This document shows positions 37,520-46,453 of a stretch of DNA of 64,000 nt, piece by piece (positions within the stretch are counted from its first letter, which is position 1; every line of letters starts with the position of its first letter). A program made the translations under genes and the position numbers. The notes below the pieces were generated by a model. That model was given only the letters and a program-made list of their open reading frames with translations, searched no databases and was not told where the DNA came from. The DNA is from Actinomycetota bacterium. GTDB lineage: Bacteria > Actinomycetota > Actinomycetes > S36-B12 > CAIYMF01. Location: NCBI GenBank assembly GCA_947455705.1, contig CANGPO010000005.1, positions 1-64,000 of the forward strand, given 5' to 3'.

Positions 37520-37545
37520 ATCGTCAACGCGCTACTGATCCTGAC
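37520..37545 (-). promoter_or_regulatory. Weak candidate FliA promoter GTCA-N16-GACGAT upstream of flgNKL
   Basis: Reverse complement GTCAGGATCAGTAGCGCGTTGACGATG; two mismatches from the window consensus. Confidence 0.4.
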
Positions 37546-37740
37546 TGTTTTTGAATCAGTGTTGACTCACAGGGAGCCGTGGAATCACAGCAGGAAACGG
37601 CATTGGTGGCTCTGTTGACCCGAACGGGCGACATTCGCATCCACGGGTTGCTTCGCCGGATGGCTGGCCTCGATATTTGCTGACCACAGGGCTTACTTCA
37701 AGATTTAGTAAAGATAAATGCAAGAAAGTCTTCTCAAAGG

Positions 37741-37767
37741 CTCAAGGAAACCTCAAGAACCGCCGAA
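37741..37767 (+). promoter_or_regulatory. Candidate FliA promoter CTCA-N17-GCCGAA upstream of fliA
   Basis: ctca aggaaacctcaagaacc gccgaa. Confidence 0.5.
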
Positions 37768-37932
37768 ATGTGATGAGAAGCACCCGCAAGACCGACTTTA
37801 CGACCCGATCGGCCCGGCCACCTCGGCCAAACGCAGGATGCAAAGCCACGACATGGAAGACATCGCCCACAGGTTGTTCCTGACTCACCTGGCCGGATTA
37901 ACACCGGACAGGCGCTTGCAAAGGGGAAGTAA

Positions 37933-38790
37933 ATGAGTGACGCAACACCGGGTACGCCCGATGAACTGATCGAGTCCCACATTCCGCTCGTTGGTCACAT
38001 CGTGGCCGAGGTCGCCTCACGGCTGCCCGCCCATGTGTCCAAGGATGATTTGCACAGTGCCGGACTCGTCGGATTGGTTCAGGCCGGTGCGGCCTATCAG
38101 GCTGAACGGGGTGTGCCATTTCGTCGGTATGCGGCCATGCGCATTCGCGGCGCCATCGTTGACGAACTACGTGCAGCTGACTGGGCGAGCCGCTCCAGTC
38201 GCGCCCAGGGTCGACGCCGAGATGTCGCAGTAGAGCAGCTAGGTGCGGCACTCGGCCGCACGCCAAATCAGGCTGAGATCGCTAGCTTCCTTGGCGTAAC
38301 GGTCGCCGAGTTAGACCAGGTTGATGAGCAACTCAAGCGCACCGTGGTTCTGTCGCTTGATGCTGCTCTTGATCCTGATGCTTTCGCTGGAGTTAAGTCG
38401 TCTGACCCGACTCCAGAGGACTACTTGATCGAAGGTGAGCAGCTCGTTTATCTACGTGCAGCCGTCGAGAATCTCGATGAGCGCCTGCGCACAGTAGTGA
38501 CGATGTACTTCTTGGAAGGTAAGCCGATGGCTGACATCGCGTCGAAACTCGGCGTGGGTGAGTCACGGATTTCACAGATGCGCGCCGAAGCACTTGAGCT
38601 TTTGAAGGATGGCATCAACAGCCAACTCGATCCAGACCAGGTGAAGCCAGTTGGACGCGAGGGGGGATGTGTTGAGCGCCGCCGTGCGACCTACTTTGCG
38701 GCAGTGGCTGCCTCGTCAACCTTTCGCACCATGACGGCTACAGACGAAGAGATTCCAGCCGCGCGCTCTGCACGGGTAGGCGTGGCTTAA
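37933..38790 (+). CDS. fliA: Flagellar sigma factor FliA (sigma28)
   Basis: AMRIRGAIVDELRAADWASRSSR; LGRTPNQAEIASFLGV; VVTMYFLEGKPMADIASKLGVGESRISQMRAEALELLK. Confidence 0.93.
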   Translation: MSDATPGTPDELIESHIPLVGHIVAEVASRLPAHVSKDDLHSAGLVGLVQAGAAYQAERGVPFRRYAAMRIRGAIVDELRAADWASRSSRAQGRRRDVAVEQLGAALGRTPNQAEIASFLGVTVAELDQVDEQLKRTVVLSLDAALDPDAFAGVKSSDPTPEDYLIEGEQLVYLRAAVENLDERLRTVVTMYFLEGKPMADIASKLGVGESRISQMRAEALELLKDGINSQLDPDQVKPVGREGGCVERRRATYFAAVAASSTFRTMTATDEEIPAARSARVGVA

Positions 38791-38890
38791 AGATTCTCAA
38801 TTCGTGTCATCTACTGGGGTGATGGCGCGAAGTCCCGGCTAGGTAACTAGCTCACAGTTTGCCCCCAGAAGAAAAAGATTCTGAAAAAAC

Positions 38891-38916
38891 CTCAGAGTCA
38901 GATCCGCATCACCGAT
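38891..38916 (+). promoter_or_regulatory. Candidate FliA promoter CTCA-N16-ACCGAT upstream of flagellin
   Basis: ctca gagtcagatccgcatc accgatgag. Confidence 0.7.
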
Positions 38917-38927
38917 GAGGGCAATGT

Positions 38928-38945
38928 CGGTTCACGGATGAGCCG
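38928..38945 (+). promoter_or_regulatory. Candidate CsrA-binding hairpin (ACGGAU hexaloop) in flagellin leader
   Basis: CGGTTC-ACGGAT-GAGCCG: 6-bp stem (one G-U) presenting ANGGAN in a hexaloop; second GGA in SD AAGGAGG 38968-38974. Confidence 0.65.
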
Positions 38946-38979
38946 GTATCAGGTAAGAGACCATATCAAGGAGGAAATC

Positions 38980-39804
38980 ATGGGTCTCCGCATTAATCAG
39001 AACATCGCGGCAATGAACGCGTACCGCAATCTGTCGGTAACGTCGGGCCAGATGGAAAAGTCACTGGAGAAGCTTTCGAGCGGCTTCCGAATCAACCGCG
39101 CTGCCGACGATGCTGCCGGCCTCGCAATCTCTGAGGGTCTGCGTTCGCAGATCGGCGGCCTCAAGACGGCCGTCCGCAACGCTCAGGACGGCGTCAGTGT
39201 TGTACAAACTGCTGAAGGTGCACTCACCGAGGTTCACTCAATTCTTCAGCGTGTTCGTGACCTGTCAGTACAGGCAGCAAACGACGGTTCCAACAACACC
39301 ACGTCACTGTCGGCAATCCAGTCTGAAATCACTCAGCTGGGTCAGGCTCTGACTGACATTGCTGGACGCACGAACTTCAACGGTAAGAACCTACTTGATG
39401 GTTCGAACGCCACGTTGACGTTCCAGGTAGGTGCCAATAGCGGTGACTCAGCTACCGTCACCCTGACCGATATCACGGCAGTGGCCACGGCCGTTACCGC
39501 CATCGATGTGACAGCCGCTGGTGGTGGCGCTGCAGGAATCACGGCAGTCGATACCCAGATCGGTACCGTTTCAAGCGCTCGAGCAGCACTTGGTGCTTCG
39601 CAGAACTACCTCGAGCACACCGTCAACAGCTTGAATGTTGCTGTTGAGAACATCTCCGCCTCTGAAAGCCGCATCCGCGACACGGATATGGCACAGGAGA
39701 TGGTGCAGTTCACCCGTTCGCAGATCCTCTCGCAGGCTGGTACCGCGATGTTGGCTCAGGCGAACAGTGCACCACAGGGTGTGCTCCAGCTGCTCCGCGG
39801 CTAA
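38980..39804 (+). CDS. fliC: Flagellin
   Basis: MGLRINQNIAAMNAYRNLSVTSGQMEKSLEKLSSGFRINRAADDAAGLAISEGLRSQIGGL; C-term RDTDMAQEMVQFTRSQILSQAGTAMLAQAN; RBS AAGGAGG. Confidence 0.98.
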   Translation: MGLRINQNIAAMNAYRNLSVTSGQMEKSLEKLSSGFRINRAADDAAGLAISEGLRSQIGGLKTAVRNAQDGVSVVQTAEGALTEVHSILQRVRDLSVQAANDGSNNTTSLSAIQSEITQLGQALTDIAGRTNFNGKNLLDGSNATLTFQVGANSGDSATVTLTDITAVATAVTAIDVTAAGGGAAGITAVDTQIGTVSSARAALGASQNYLEHTVNSLNVAVENISASESRIRDTDMAQEMVQFTRSQILSQAGTAMLAQANSAPQGVLQLLRG

Positions 39805-39809
39805 ACACA

Positions 39810-39835
39810 CTAAGCCTTATGTCACCATCGCCGAT
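39810..39835 (+). promoter_or_regulatory. Candidate FliA promoter CTAA-N16-GCCGAT upstream of fliD
   Basis: ctaa gccttatgtcaccatc gccgatgg; -10 core sits in the loop region of 8-bp inverted repeat TCACCATC-GCC-GATGGTGA. Confidence 0.6.
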
Positions 39836-39859
39836 GGTGAGTCATGAGGTTTGGTGAGA

Positions 39860-39901
39860 GCCGGGGGGAGCAGCAGCCGATGAGGTTCTGTTCCCCCCGG
39901 C
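39860..39901 (+). terminator. Strong GC-rich hairpin between fliC and fliD
   Basis: GCCGGGGGGAGCAG (39860-39873) pairs with CTGTTCCCCCCGGC (39888-39901), 14 bp with one G-U. Confidence 0.7.
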
Positions 39902-39937
39902 CACAAACATTTGTGGGCAAGTGAGGGGGTATGACAG

Positions 39938-41248
39938 ATGGCGAATTCCGTTTCGGGCGTTGGCACTATTAACGTCGCAAATATGGTCAACCAGCTGATG
40001 TCCGTTGAGGGTAATCAGCAAATCCTGCTTAAGCAGAAAGCTGCCGCGCAGCAGAGCGCAATCACCGCCTTGCAGTCGATCAACTCTGGGATGCTCAATC
40101 TCAAGACCCTGAGCGAAGGAATCATCGGCGCGGGCGTGACTACCCAGCCGTGGAACAATCTCGCCGGTACATCCTCCGACACATCCATTTCTGTAACTGC
40201 GGGTACTGGTGCCCAGGCGGGCACGTACAACGTGACGGTCGACCAGCTTGCGACAGCGCAACAGACTACGTATGCCACGTCTGTGGCGATGGCCGATAAA
40301 GTTGCCGCGGCCGCCACTCTCGTCATTTCAGGTGCAGCTGGAACGCCACCTACGACGGTAAACGTCGGCACTGGAACGCTGTCCGAGGTTGTTGCCGCCA
40401 TTAATGCGGCTCCGGCAGCTGGTGTTAGCGCAACTGCTGTTCAGATTGCGCCCGGCCAATTCAAACTTCTGTTGACGTCGAAAGTCACCGGTTCGTCCGG
40501 CGGATTCTCCGTCACGGGGATGGTCGACGACTCACAGCTCGTCAATGCCACCGTTGCCCAGGACGCGAAGGTGACCGTTCCCGGAATTGGGCAGATCACG
40601 TCGACGTCGAATACGTTTCAGAATGTCTTTCCAGGCGTAACGTTCACCGTCACCAAGCCAGCAACTACGGCAACGTTGACCGTTGCCAACGACGCTACGG
40701 GGATGACGTCCCAGGTGCAGAAACTGGTTGACGCCCTCAACAGTGTGCTGACGACCATAAGTGCTAAGTCCGCATACGACACCACCAACAAGAAGGCCGG
40801 TCCGCTCACTGGAAGTCCGGTAGCGACATCCTTGAGTGATCAGCTTTCTGATGCAGTGTTCTCGCCGACTCCGGGTGATTCCTTGTCGCAGATTGGCATC
40901 CAAACGACGCGACAGGGCACCTACAGTTTTGATGCGTCTGCGTTCACCGCGAAGCTCAACAGCGATCCGGACTCCGCCCAGCGGCTGGTTGAAGGCTTGG
41001 CTACGCGGCTACAGGCGATTTCTAGTTCGGTAACCCGTATTGGCACTGGGCAGGTCAGCATCGCCATCGACGGTGGTAACTCGGTTCTCAAGACTCTGAA
41101 CGATCAAGTAGCAGACTGGGATCTGCGCTTGGCTGACATGCGCGCCTCATACACACGACAGTTCTCGGCGTTGAATACGACGCTGGCCAAAATGCAAGAC
41201 CAACAGAGCTGGTTAGCCAATCAGTTCTCAACAATGAGTGCTGGTTAG
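39938..41248 (+). CDS. fliD: Flagellar filament cap protein FliD
   Basis: VSGVGTINVANMVNQLMSVEGNQQILLKQKAAAQQSAITALQSINSGML; coiled-coil C-terminus. Confidence 0.95.
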   Translation: MANSVSGVGTINVANMVNQLMSVEGNQQILLKQKAAAQQSAITALQSINSGMLNLKTLSEGIIGAGVTTQPWNNLAGTSSDTSISVTAGTGAQAGTYNVTVDQLATAQQTTYATSVAMADKVAAAATLVISGAAGTPPTTVNVGTGTLSEVVAAINAAPAAGVSATAVQIAPGQFKLLLTSKVTGSSGGFSVTGMVDDSQLVNATVAQDAKVTVPGIGQITSTSNTFQNVFPGVTFTVTKPATTATLTVANDATGMTSQVQKLVDALNSVLTTISAKSAYDTTNKKAGPLTGSPVATSLSDQLSDAVFSPTPGDSLSQIGIQTTRQGTYSFDASAFTAKLNSDPDSAQRLVEGLATRLQAISSSVTRIGTGQVSIAIDGGNSVLKTLNDQVADWDLRLADMRASYTRQFSALNTTLAKMQDQQSWLANQFSTMSAG

Positions 41249-41256
41249 GGGCCACG

Positions 41257-41676
41257 ATGTCTCATCTGACGAATCGCGTTCACGCCGCCTACCAGAGCGA
41301 CGGTGTCACGACGGCGTCTCCAGGCCGCCTGATTGTCATGCTCTATGACCGTCTGCTGATTGACTTGGATCGTGCTGAAGCGGCTCTGAATTCGCACCAG
41401 TCCTCGCACGAGCATCTGCTTCACGCGCAAGACATCGTGCTCGAGCTTCGGGTCAGCTTGGACATAGCTGTCTGGGATGGTGCCGCGGCACTCGCGGGAA
41501 TCTATACGTTCGTCTACCAAGAACTTGTGCTTGCAAATGTGAAGCGGGACGCGAACCGAGTCGCGGCCTGCCGTCAATTACTCAAGCCACTGCGTGACGC
41601 GTGGGCGCAGGTGCTCGAGTCGCAGCAAGGCCCGCGTGCAGGTGCGCAGCCGCTCGACATCGGACTCACCGCGTGA
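41257..41676 (+). CDS. fliS: Flagellin export chaperone FliS
   Basis: AYQSDGVTTASPGRLIVMLYDRLLIDLDRAEAAL. Confidence 0.95.
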   Translation: MSHLTNRVHAAYQSDGVTTASPGRLIVMLYDRLLIDLDRAEAALNSHQSSHEHLLHAQDIVLELRVSLDIAVWDGAAALAGIYTFVYQELVLANVKRDANRVAACRQLLKPLRDAWAQVLESQQGPRAGAQPLDIGLTA

Positions 41677-42098
41677 CCCAACAAACGTCACCCATCGGCC
41701 CGACGCCTTCGCAGCGGGTCGATAGTGCGTCGACCACTTTCGCTCTTTCGGGCACGCCCGCACCGATGGGCGCTTCAGCGGTTCAGAGCTCGACGTTGGC
41801 CGAGTGGGCTGCGGTTTTGGACTCGCTAGAGAGCGACCTACGCAATGCTGAATGGCTGCTCTCGCACGGAGTTGGGGAAGCGGAGGTTCTTGCTGCGTCA
41901 TGGTGCGCACCTGAGAACCTCGGCCCGCTGCCGGCGCAGTACGCGCAATGGGTGCAGTCCCTGCTGGAACGGCAGGCGCAGATGTACACCCGACTGTTGT
42001 CTGCAACCTCTCGCACACGGCAGCGGGGTACCTATTTCACGTCACCAGGGTCCCGTGCACAGGGCGCCCAGTCGCGGTTTGTGGACGCCCGCGCGTAG
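41673..42098 (+). CDS. FliT-like small flagellar protein
   Basis: GTG start overlapping fliS stop; helical LAEWAAVLDSLESDLRNAEWLL; position typical of fliT. Confidence 0.55.
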   Translation: MTQQTSPIGPTPSQRVDSASTTFALSGTPAPMGASAVQSSTLAEWAAVLDSLESDLRNAEWLLSHGVGEAEVLAASWCAPENLGPLPAQYAQWVQSLLERQAQMYTRLLSATSRTRQRGTYFTSPGSRAQGAQSRFVDARA

Positions 42099-42197
42099 CG
42101 GCTTCGATCTCAACACGTCTGCATATCCTCAAGCCCTCACGGGGTTTCACTTGTCACCGCGCTACGAGGTCATCGCACCGACGTGGGACGGGCCTAA

Positions 42198-42262
42198 AAC
42201 AGTTCTAACCCAAGACGGCTTCGGTGTGAAGGTACCGATACCGCACTTGGGTTAGAACTGTT
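42198..42262. repeat. Perfect 17-bp inverted repeat, 31-nt loop, between convergent fliT-like and MCP genes
   Basis: AACAGTTCTAACCCAAG (42198-42214) and CTTGGGTTAGAACTGTT (42246-42262). Confidence 0.95.
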
Positions 42263-42264
42263 AG

Positions 42265-42297
42265 GAGGTAGAGCTGGCCTCGAGGCAGCCCTACCTC
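42265..42297. terminator. Second hairpin adjacent to the 17-bp inverted repeat
   Basis: GAGGTAG...GCTG...CAGC.CTACCTC. Confidence 0.6.
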
Positions 42298-42309
42298 GTC
42301 TGTGGATGG

Positions 42310-43899
42310 TTAAACCCGGAACTTCCCTACGACGACGGTCAGATCGCCTGCCATGCGCGAAAGATCGTCGACGGCAGTCCGTGAACTCTCAACTGCTCGG
42401 GTCGTCTCCTGGGCCGCACCTGCGACCGCCAAAATCGATGACGCAATCGCATCCGACCCGTGAGCTGCCTCAGACACATTGCGGTTCATCTCGCCGGTGG
42501 TGGCTGTCTGCTCTTCGACAGCGGCGGCGATGGTCGCCTGGAAGTCGTTGATACGGGCGATGACGTCAGAGATCTGAGTGATCGCGGCTACGGCGCTCAC
42601 TGTGTCGTCCTGAATGGCATCGACGCGACGGGCGATATCTTCAGTGGCGCGTGCGGTCTCTTGAGCGAGGTCTTTGACCTCGTTGGCGACGACGGCGAAG
42701 CCTTTACCCGCTTCACCCGCCCGCGCCGCTTCGATCGTGGCGTTGAGAGCAAGCAGGTTTGTCTGCTCCGCGATCGTCGTGATGACCTTGACGACGTTTC
42801 CGATTTCGCTGCTTGATTCTCCGAGCCGTCCGACTGTTGCATTCGTCTGATGAGCCAGACCGACGGCCTCGGATGCAACTCGTGCGGCCTCGTGTGCATT
42901 CTCGGCAATCTCGGAGATGGACTGCCCCATTTGATTTGAGCTCGTTGCGACCGTCTGAACGTTTGAAGACACCTGTTCGGCTGTTGTTGAAACGCGATCA
43001 GCTTGATCGGACGTGGCGCTGGCAGACGATGCGATCTGCGAGCTCACACTCGAGATCCGTCCTGCCGCTTGGGCAACTGCCTGAGACGAAACATCAATCG
43101 TTGCAACGGTTTCGCGGATGCTCTGTTGTGCTCGTGTTAGCGAGCGGGCCATCTGTCCAGCTTCGTCACGGTAGGGAACATCGACCTCCACGGTGAGATC
43201 CCCATCAGCCATCGCATCGAGCGCCACAGCAACCTGACGCAGTGGTCGGACAACGGAACGGGACACTGCCCAAGCCAGGAGCCCAACCAATGCGGCACCG
43301 ATCAAGCCCAACAGGATAGATAGCGTTTGTGCTCGAGAGGCACTGCTTTCTGCAGCGTCTGCTGCAGCGTTGCTCTGTCCTTCGACGACGTCGGCGACGG
43401 GCGGCAGTGCATGTTCGACCGCGTGAAAATTGACCATGAATTGTTCGTACTGCTTAGTAGCCTTTGCCGGGTTGGTGGCAATCGTGTTCAACATTGCGTT
43501 CGCCGCGGCGACGTACGCGGTGACATCTTTCTGGGCGGTGGCAACAGCCGCGTCCGCCTTATGGTTGAGCTGGCTACTCGCTGCGTCGACCTGGTTGAGC
43601 CCCGACGTCAGGATCTCGCCGTTGTCTTTGATTCCGGCACGTGAGTTCTCGATCTGGGTCGGGAACGCCATTGCCTCAACGACATTTTCGCGCACGGCGT
43701 CATGAGCCATGTCTGACGCAAGTGTGACGCGCGTCAGGGCGTTCAGATCTGCGATGGTCTGGGTTTGGCTTGCGGATTGTCGCGCAGCGACGATTCCCGC
43801 GTAGGCGACGGCCACAATGCTCAAAATGGCCACAGCAACGAGCGCGGCGAGTTTGTGAGCGATCGATCGATCGCCCCACAGTTGCTTTATTGCTCCCAC
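42310..43899 (-). CDS. Methyl-accepting chemotaxis protein (4HB-like sensor, HAMP, MCP domain)
   Basis: [87 protein letters not shown]. Confidence 0.95.
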   Translation of the reverse strand: MGAIKQLWGDRSIAHKLAALVAVAILSIVAVAYAGIVAARQSASQTQTIADLNALTRVTLASDMAHDAVRENVVEAMAFPTQIENSRAGIKDNGEILTSGLNQVDAASSQLNHKADAAVATAQKDVTAYVAAANAMLNTIATNPAKATKQYEQFMVNFHAVEHALPPVADVVEGQSNAAADAAESSASRAQTLSILLGLIGAALVGLLAWAVSRSVVRPLRQVAVALDAMADGDLTVEVDVPYRDEAGQMARSLTRAQQSIRETVATIDVSSQAVAQAAGRISSVSSQIASSASATSDQADRVSTTAEQVSSNVQTVATSSNQMGQSISEIAENAHEAARVASEAVGLAHQTNATVGRLGESSSEIGNVVKVITTIAEQTNLLALNATIEAARAGEAGKGFAVVANEVKDLAQETARATEDIARRVDAIQDDTVSAVAAITQISDVIARINDFQATIAAAVEEQTATTGEMNRNVSEAAHGSDAIASSILAVAGAAQETTRAVESSRTAVDDLSRMAGDLTVVVGKFRV

Positions 43900-43990
43900 A
43901 ACGAACCTCTCCCTGACGAAAGTGCCGATGCGCGCGTGACGTCTGGTCAGATGCGCCTAGCCATGGGTCCACACCCATGTCAGGGTTCTC

Positions 43991-44016
43991 ATCGGAGTTT
44001 TAGTGGAGGACCTTCG
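43991..44016 (-). promoter_or_regulatory. Weak candidate FliA promoter CGAA-N16-TCCGAT upstream of MCP
   Basis: Reverse complement CGAAGGTCCTCCACTAAAACTCCGATGAG; -10 block CCGATGAG identical to the flagellin one. Confidence 0.45.
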
Positions 44017-44175
44017 TAAAAACCAAGGGAGATAGTCACAGACAGCGAAACTGGCTTGCCGTTCCGTGGGCTGGACGGGTGGTTGCCTTCGCCAATCACC
44101 GATTGTTCATAAACCCGTACCCAACACGTCACTTGCGCATCATCCGTAACAAACTGCGCCGTCGACTCTTGAGAT

Positions 44176-45297
44176 ATGCGAATCGCGGTGGCAAGCGAAT
44201 CGTTCCTCCCCCGGATCAACGGGGTGACGAACTCGGTGGCACGTGTTCTAGAGCATGTTGAACGGACCGGACACGAAGCGATCGTGTACGCCCCTGGGGT
44301 GGACGACGGAAGTTCGTATGCGGGGACGAGCGTCGTCGGACTGCCCTGGGTGCCGATGCCTGGGTACCGCGAAGTGTGCATCTCAACAGCTGGTACCCGA
44401 ACGTTCGTGAATCACTTCCGAGAGTTTCGGCCTGATGTCATTCACCTTGCGAGCCCATTCGTGATTGGCCCACCGGTGATCCGAGCTGCACGCCAGCTGG
44501 GTATCCCGGTGGTCGCGGTGTTCCAGACCGATATGGCCGGATTCGCGTCCGAGTACGGGCTGTCGGCACTGGCCGATATCGCGTGGCATCGCTTGCGGCG
44601 CATTCATAGCGCCGCGGATGTGACCCTCGTTCCGTCGTCAGCGACGTACCGGATGCTTGAACAGCAGGGATTCTCGCGGTTAGCGCTCTGGCCGCGTGGT
44701 GTTGATACTGCCCGATTCAATCCGAAACACAGAAGCGATGACATGCGTGGACGGCTTGGCGGTCACGGTCGCGTTCTCATTGGTTACGTTGGCCGACTTG
44801 CGCAGGAAAAGGAAGTCGCACAGTTGAGCGTGTTCAATGACGATCCCCGTGTACGGGTGGTGATCGTTGGCGATGGCCCCGAACGTGAATCACTTGAGGC
44901 GGCGCTGCCCGGTGCTCAATTCACGGGACTCTTGACTGGCCACGAATTGGCTGAGGTTGTGGCAAGTCTCGACATCGTCGTTCATACCGGACGACATGAG
45001 ACGTTTTGCCAAAGTGTGCAAGAGGCCATGGCCAGTGGGGTGCCTGTTGTTGCTCCCGCCTCTGGGGGCCCACTCGATCTGGTGCAGTCCAGCCACACAG
45101 GTTGGTTGTATCGCCCGGGAGATCAGCGGGATCTGCATGACCGGGTCATGGACCTCGCAGGTGATTCCTATAAGCGTGCCGCCATGGGTGCGGCGGCGCG
45201 AGCAGCCGTTGCTCACCGCACCTGGAGCAACATCGGCGACCTCCTGCTCGGACACTACGAATCAACGCGACTGGCTCGCGGGCTGATAACTGGCTAA
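44176..45297 (+). CDS. Glycosyltransferase (GT4, MgtA/PimB-like mannosyltransferase family)
   Basis: MRIAVASESFLPRINGVTNSVARVLEHVERTGHEAIVYAPG; GRHETFCQSVQEAMASGVPVVAPASGGPLDLV. Confidence 0.9.
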   Translation: MRIAVASESFLPRINGVTNSVARVLEHVERTGHEAIVYAPGVDDGSSYAGTSVVGLPWVPMPGYREVCISTAGTRTFVNHFREFRPDVIHLASPFVIGPPVIRAARQLGIPVVAVFQTDMAGFASEYGLSALADIAWHRLRRIHSAADVTLVPSSATYRMLEQQGFSRLALWPRGVDTARFNPKHRSDDMRGRLGGHGRVLIGYVGRLAQEKEVAQLSVFNDDPRVRVVIVGDGPERESLEAALPGAQFTGLLTGHELAEVVASLDIVVHTGRHETFCQSVQEAMASGVPVVAPASGGPLDLVQSSHTGWLYRPGDQRDLHDRVMDLAGDSYKRAAMGAAARAAVAHRTWSNIGDLLLGHYESTRLARGLITG

Positions 45298-45307
45298 GGG
45301 GATTCAC

Positions 45308-46453
45308 ATGGCGCGCATTGTGCAGGTTGCGAACTTCTACGGTCCGCGTAGCGGTGGCATTAAGACGACCATGAATCGTCTTGGGGCCGGCTACATACAG
45401 TCCGGCCATGAGTCGGTGCTCATAGTGCCGGGGGTCCGTGACTCCGATGAACAGACCGAGGCGGGTCGTCTGATCACGATGGAATCGCCTGAGCTTCCCA
45501 AGTCCGGTGGCTATCGCGTCATGACGAACGTTGATTGGCTGTGCTCAGTGCTGGGGCGGATCGAGCCAGATCGATTGGAAGTCTCGGACCGCCTCACCCT
45601 CCGGTCGCTTGGCTGGTGGGCTCGCGCCGCTGGGATCCCGTCAGTGATGTGGGCTCATGAACGGGTCGATGGAGTCTTGAGTGCGTGGACCGGACATGCG
45701 CTAGGGACACCACGAATTGCCGATGCATGGAATCGTGCGACCGTCCGACGATTTGATCGCGTCATTGCAACCACGAACTTTGCTCGCCAAGAGATTGATC
45801 GAATCGGTTGGACCAAGGTGTCCACCGTTCCGCTCGGCGTAGACCTTGACCAGTTCCATCCGTACAAGTGGAGCGCGGACGAACGATTCGCCCACGGGGG
45901 TGACGATGTGGACGCTCTCATTGTGATGTGTAGTCGCCTGTCCAAGGAGAAGCGACCGGAGCTTGCCGTTGATGCGATTCGCTCATTGCAGTCATACGGA
46001 TTCCGCGCCCGATTGATCGTCGTGGGCTCCGGGCCCATGGAGGATCAGCTTCGCCGACGTTCGGCAGATCTGCCCGTGACGTGGCTCGGGTTCGTCTCGG
46101 ATCGTGAGGAGCTGGCACGACTTTTGGCCACAGCCGATGTCGTGATCGCGCCCGGTCCGATCGAGACGTTTGGACTAGCCGCTCTCGAGGCACTTGCATC
46201 CGGTACTCCGGTGGTGGCCTCGAACACCAGCGCCGTCGGCGAAATCATCGGTTCGACGGGCGGTCGGGTGGCTTCACCGGATGCAGCCTCAATGGCCGCA
46301 GCGATTCTGGAAGTGATCTCCACCGGCGAACCACATCGACGCGCTGCTGCTCGCCGACGTGCCGAGCAGTTTCCGTGGCACAAGACGGTTCACGAGATGC
46401 TCCGCGTCCACGGGCTCACGCATGGGAGTGTGCCGACGCAGGTGGTGGCGTGA
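45308..46453 (+). CDS. Glycosyltransferase (GT4 family)
   Basis: MCSRLSKEKRPELAVDAI; GPIETFGLAALEALASGTPVVASNTSAVGEII. Confidence 0.9.
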   Translation: MARIVQVANFYGPRSGGIKTTMNRLGAGYIQSGHESVLIVPGVRDSDEQTEAGRLITMESPELPKSGGYRVMTNVDWLCSVLGRIEPDRLEVSDRLTLRSLGWWARAAGIPSVMWAHERVDGVLSAWTGHALGTPRIADAWNRATVRRFDRVIATTNFARQEIDRIGWTKVSTVPLGVDLDQFHPYKWSADERFAHGGDDVDALIVMCSRLSKEKRPELAVDAIRSLQSYGFRARLIVVGSGPMEDQLRRRSADLPVTWLGFVSDREELARLLATADVVIAPGPIETFGLAALEALASGTPVVASNTSAVGEIIGSTGGRVASPDAASMAAAILEVISTGEPHRRAAARRRAEQFPWHKTVHEMLRVHGLTHGSVPTQVVA

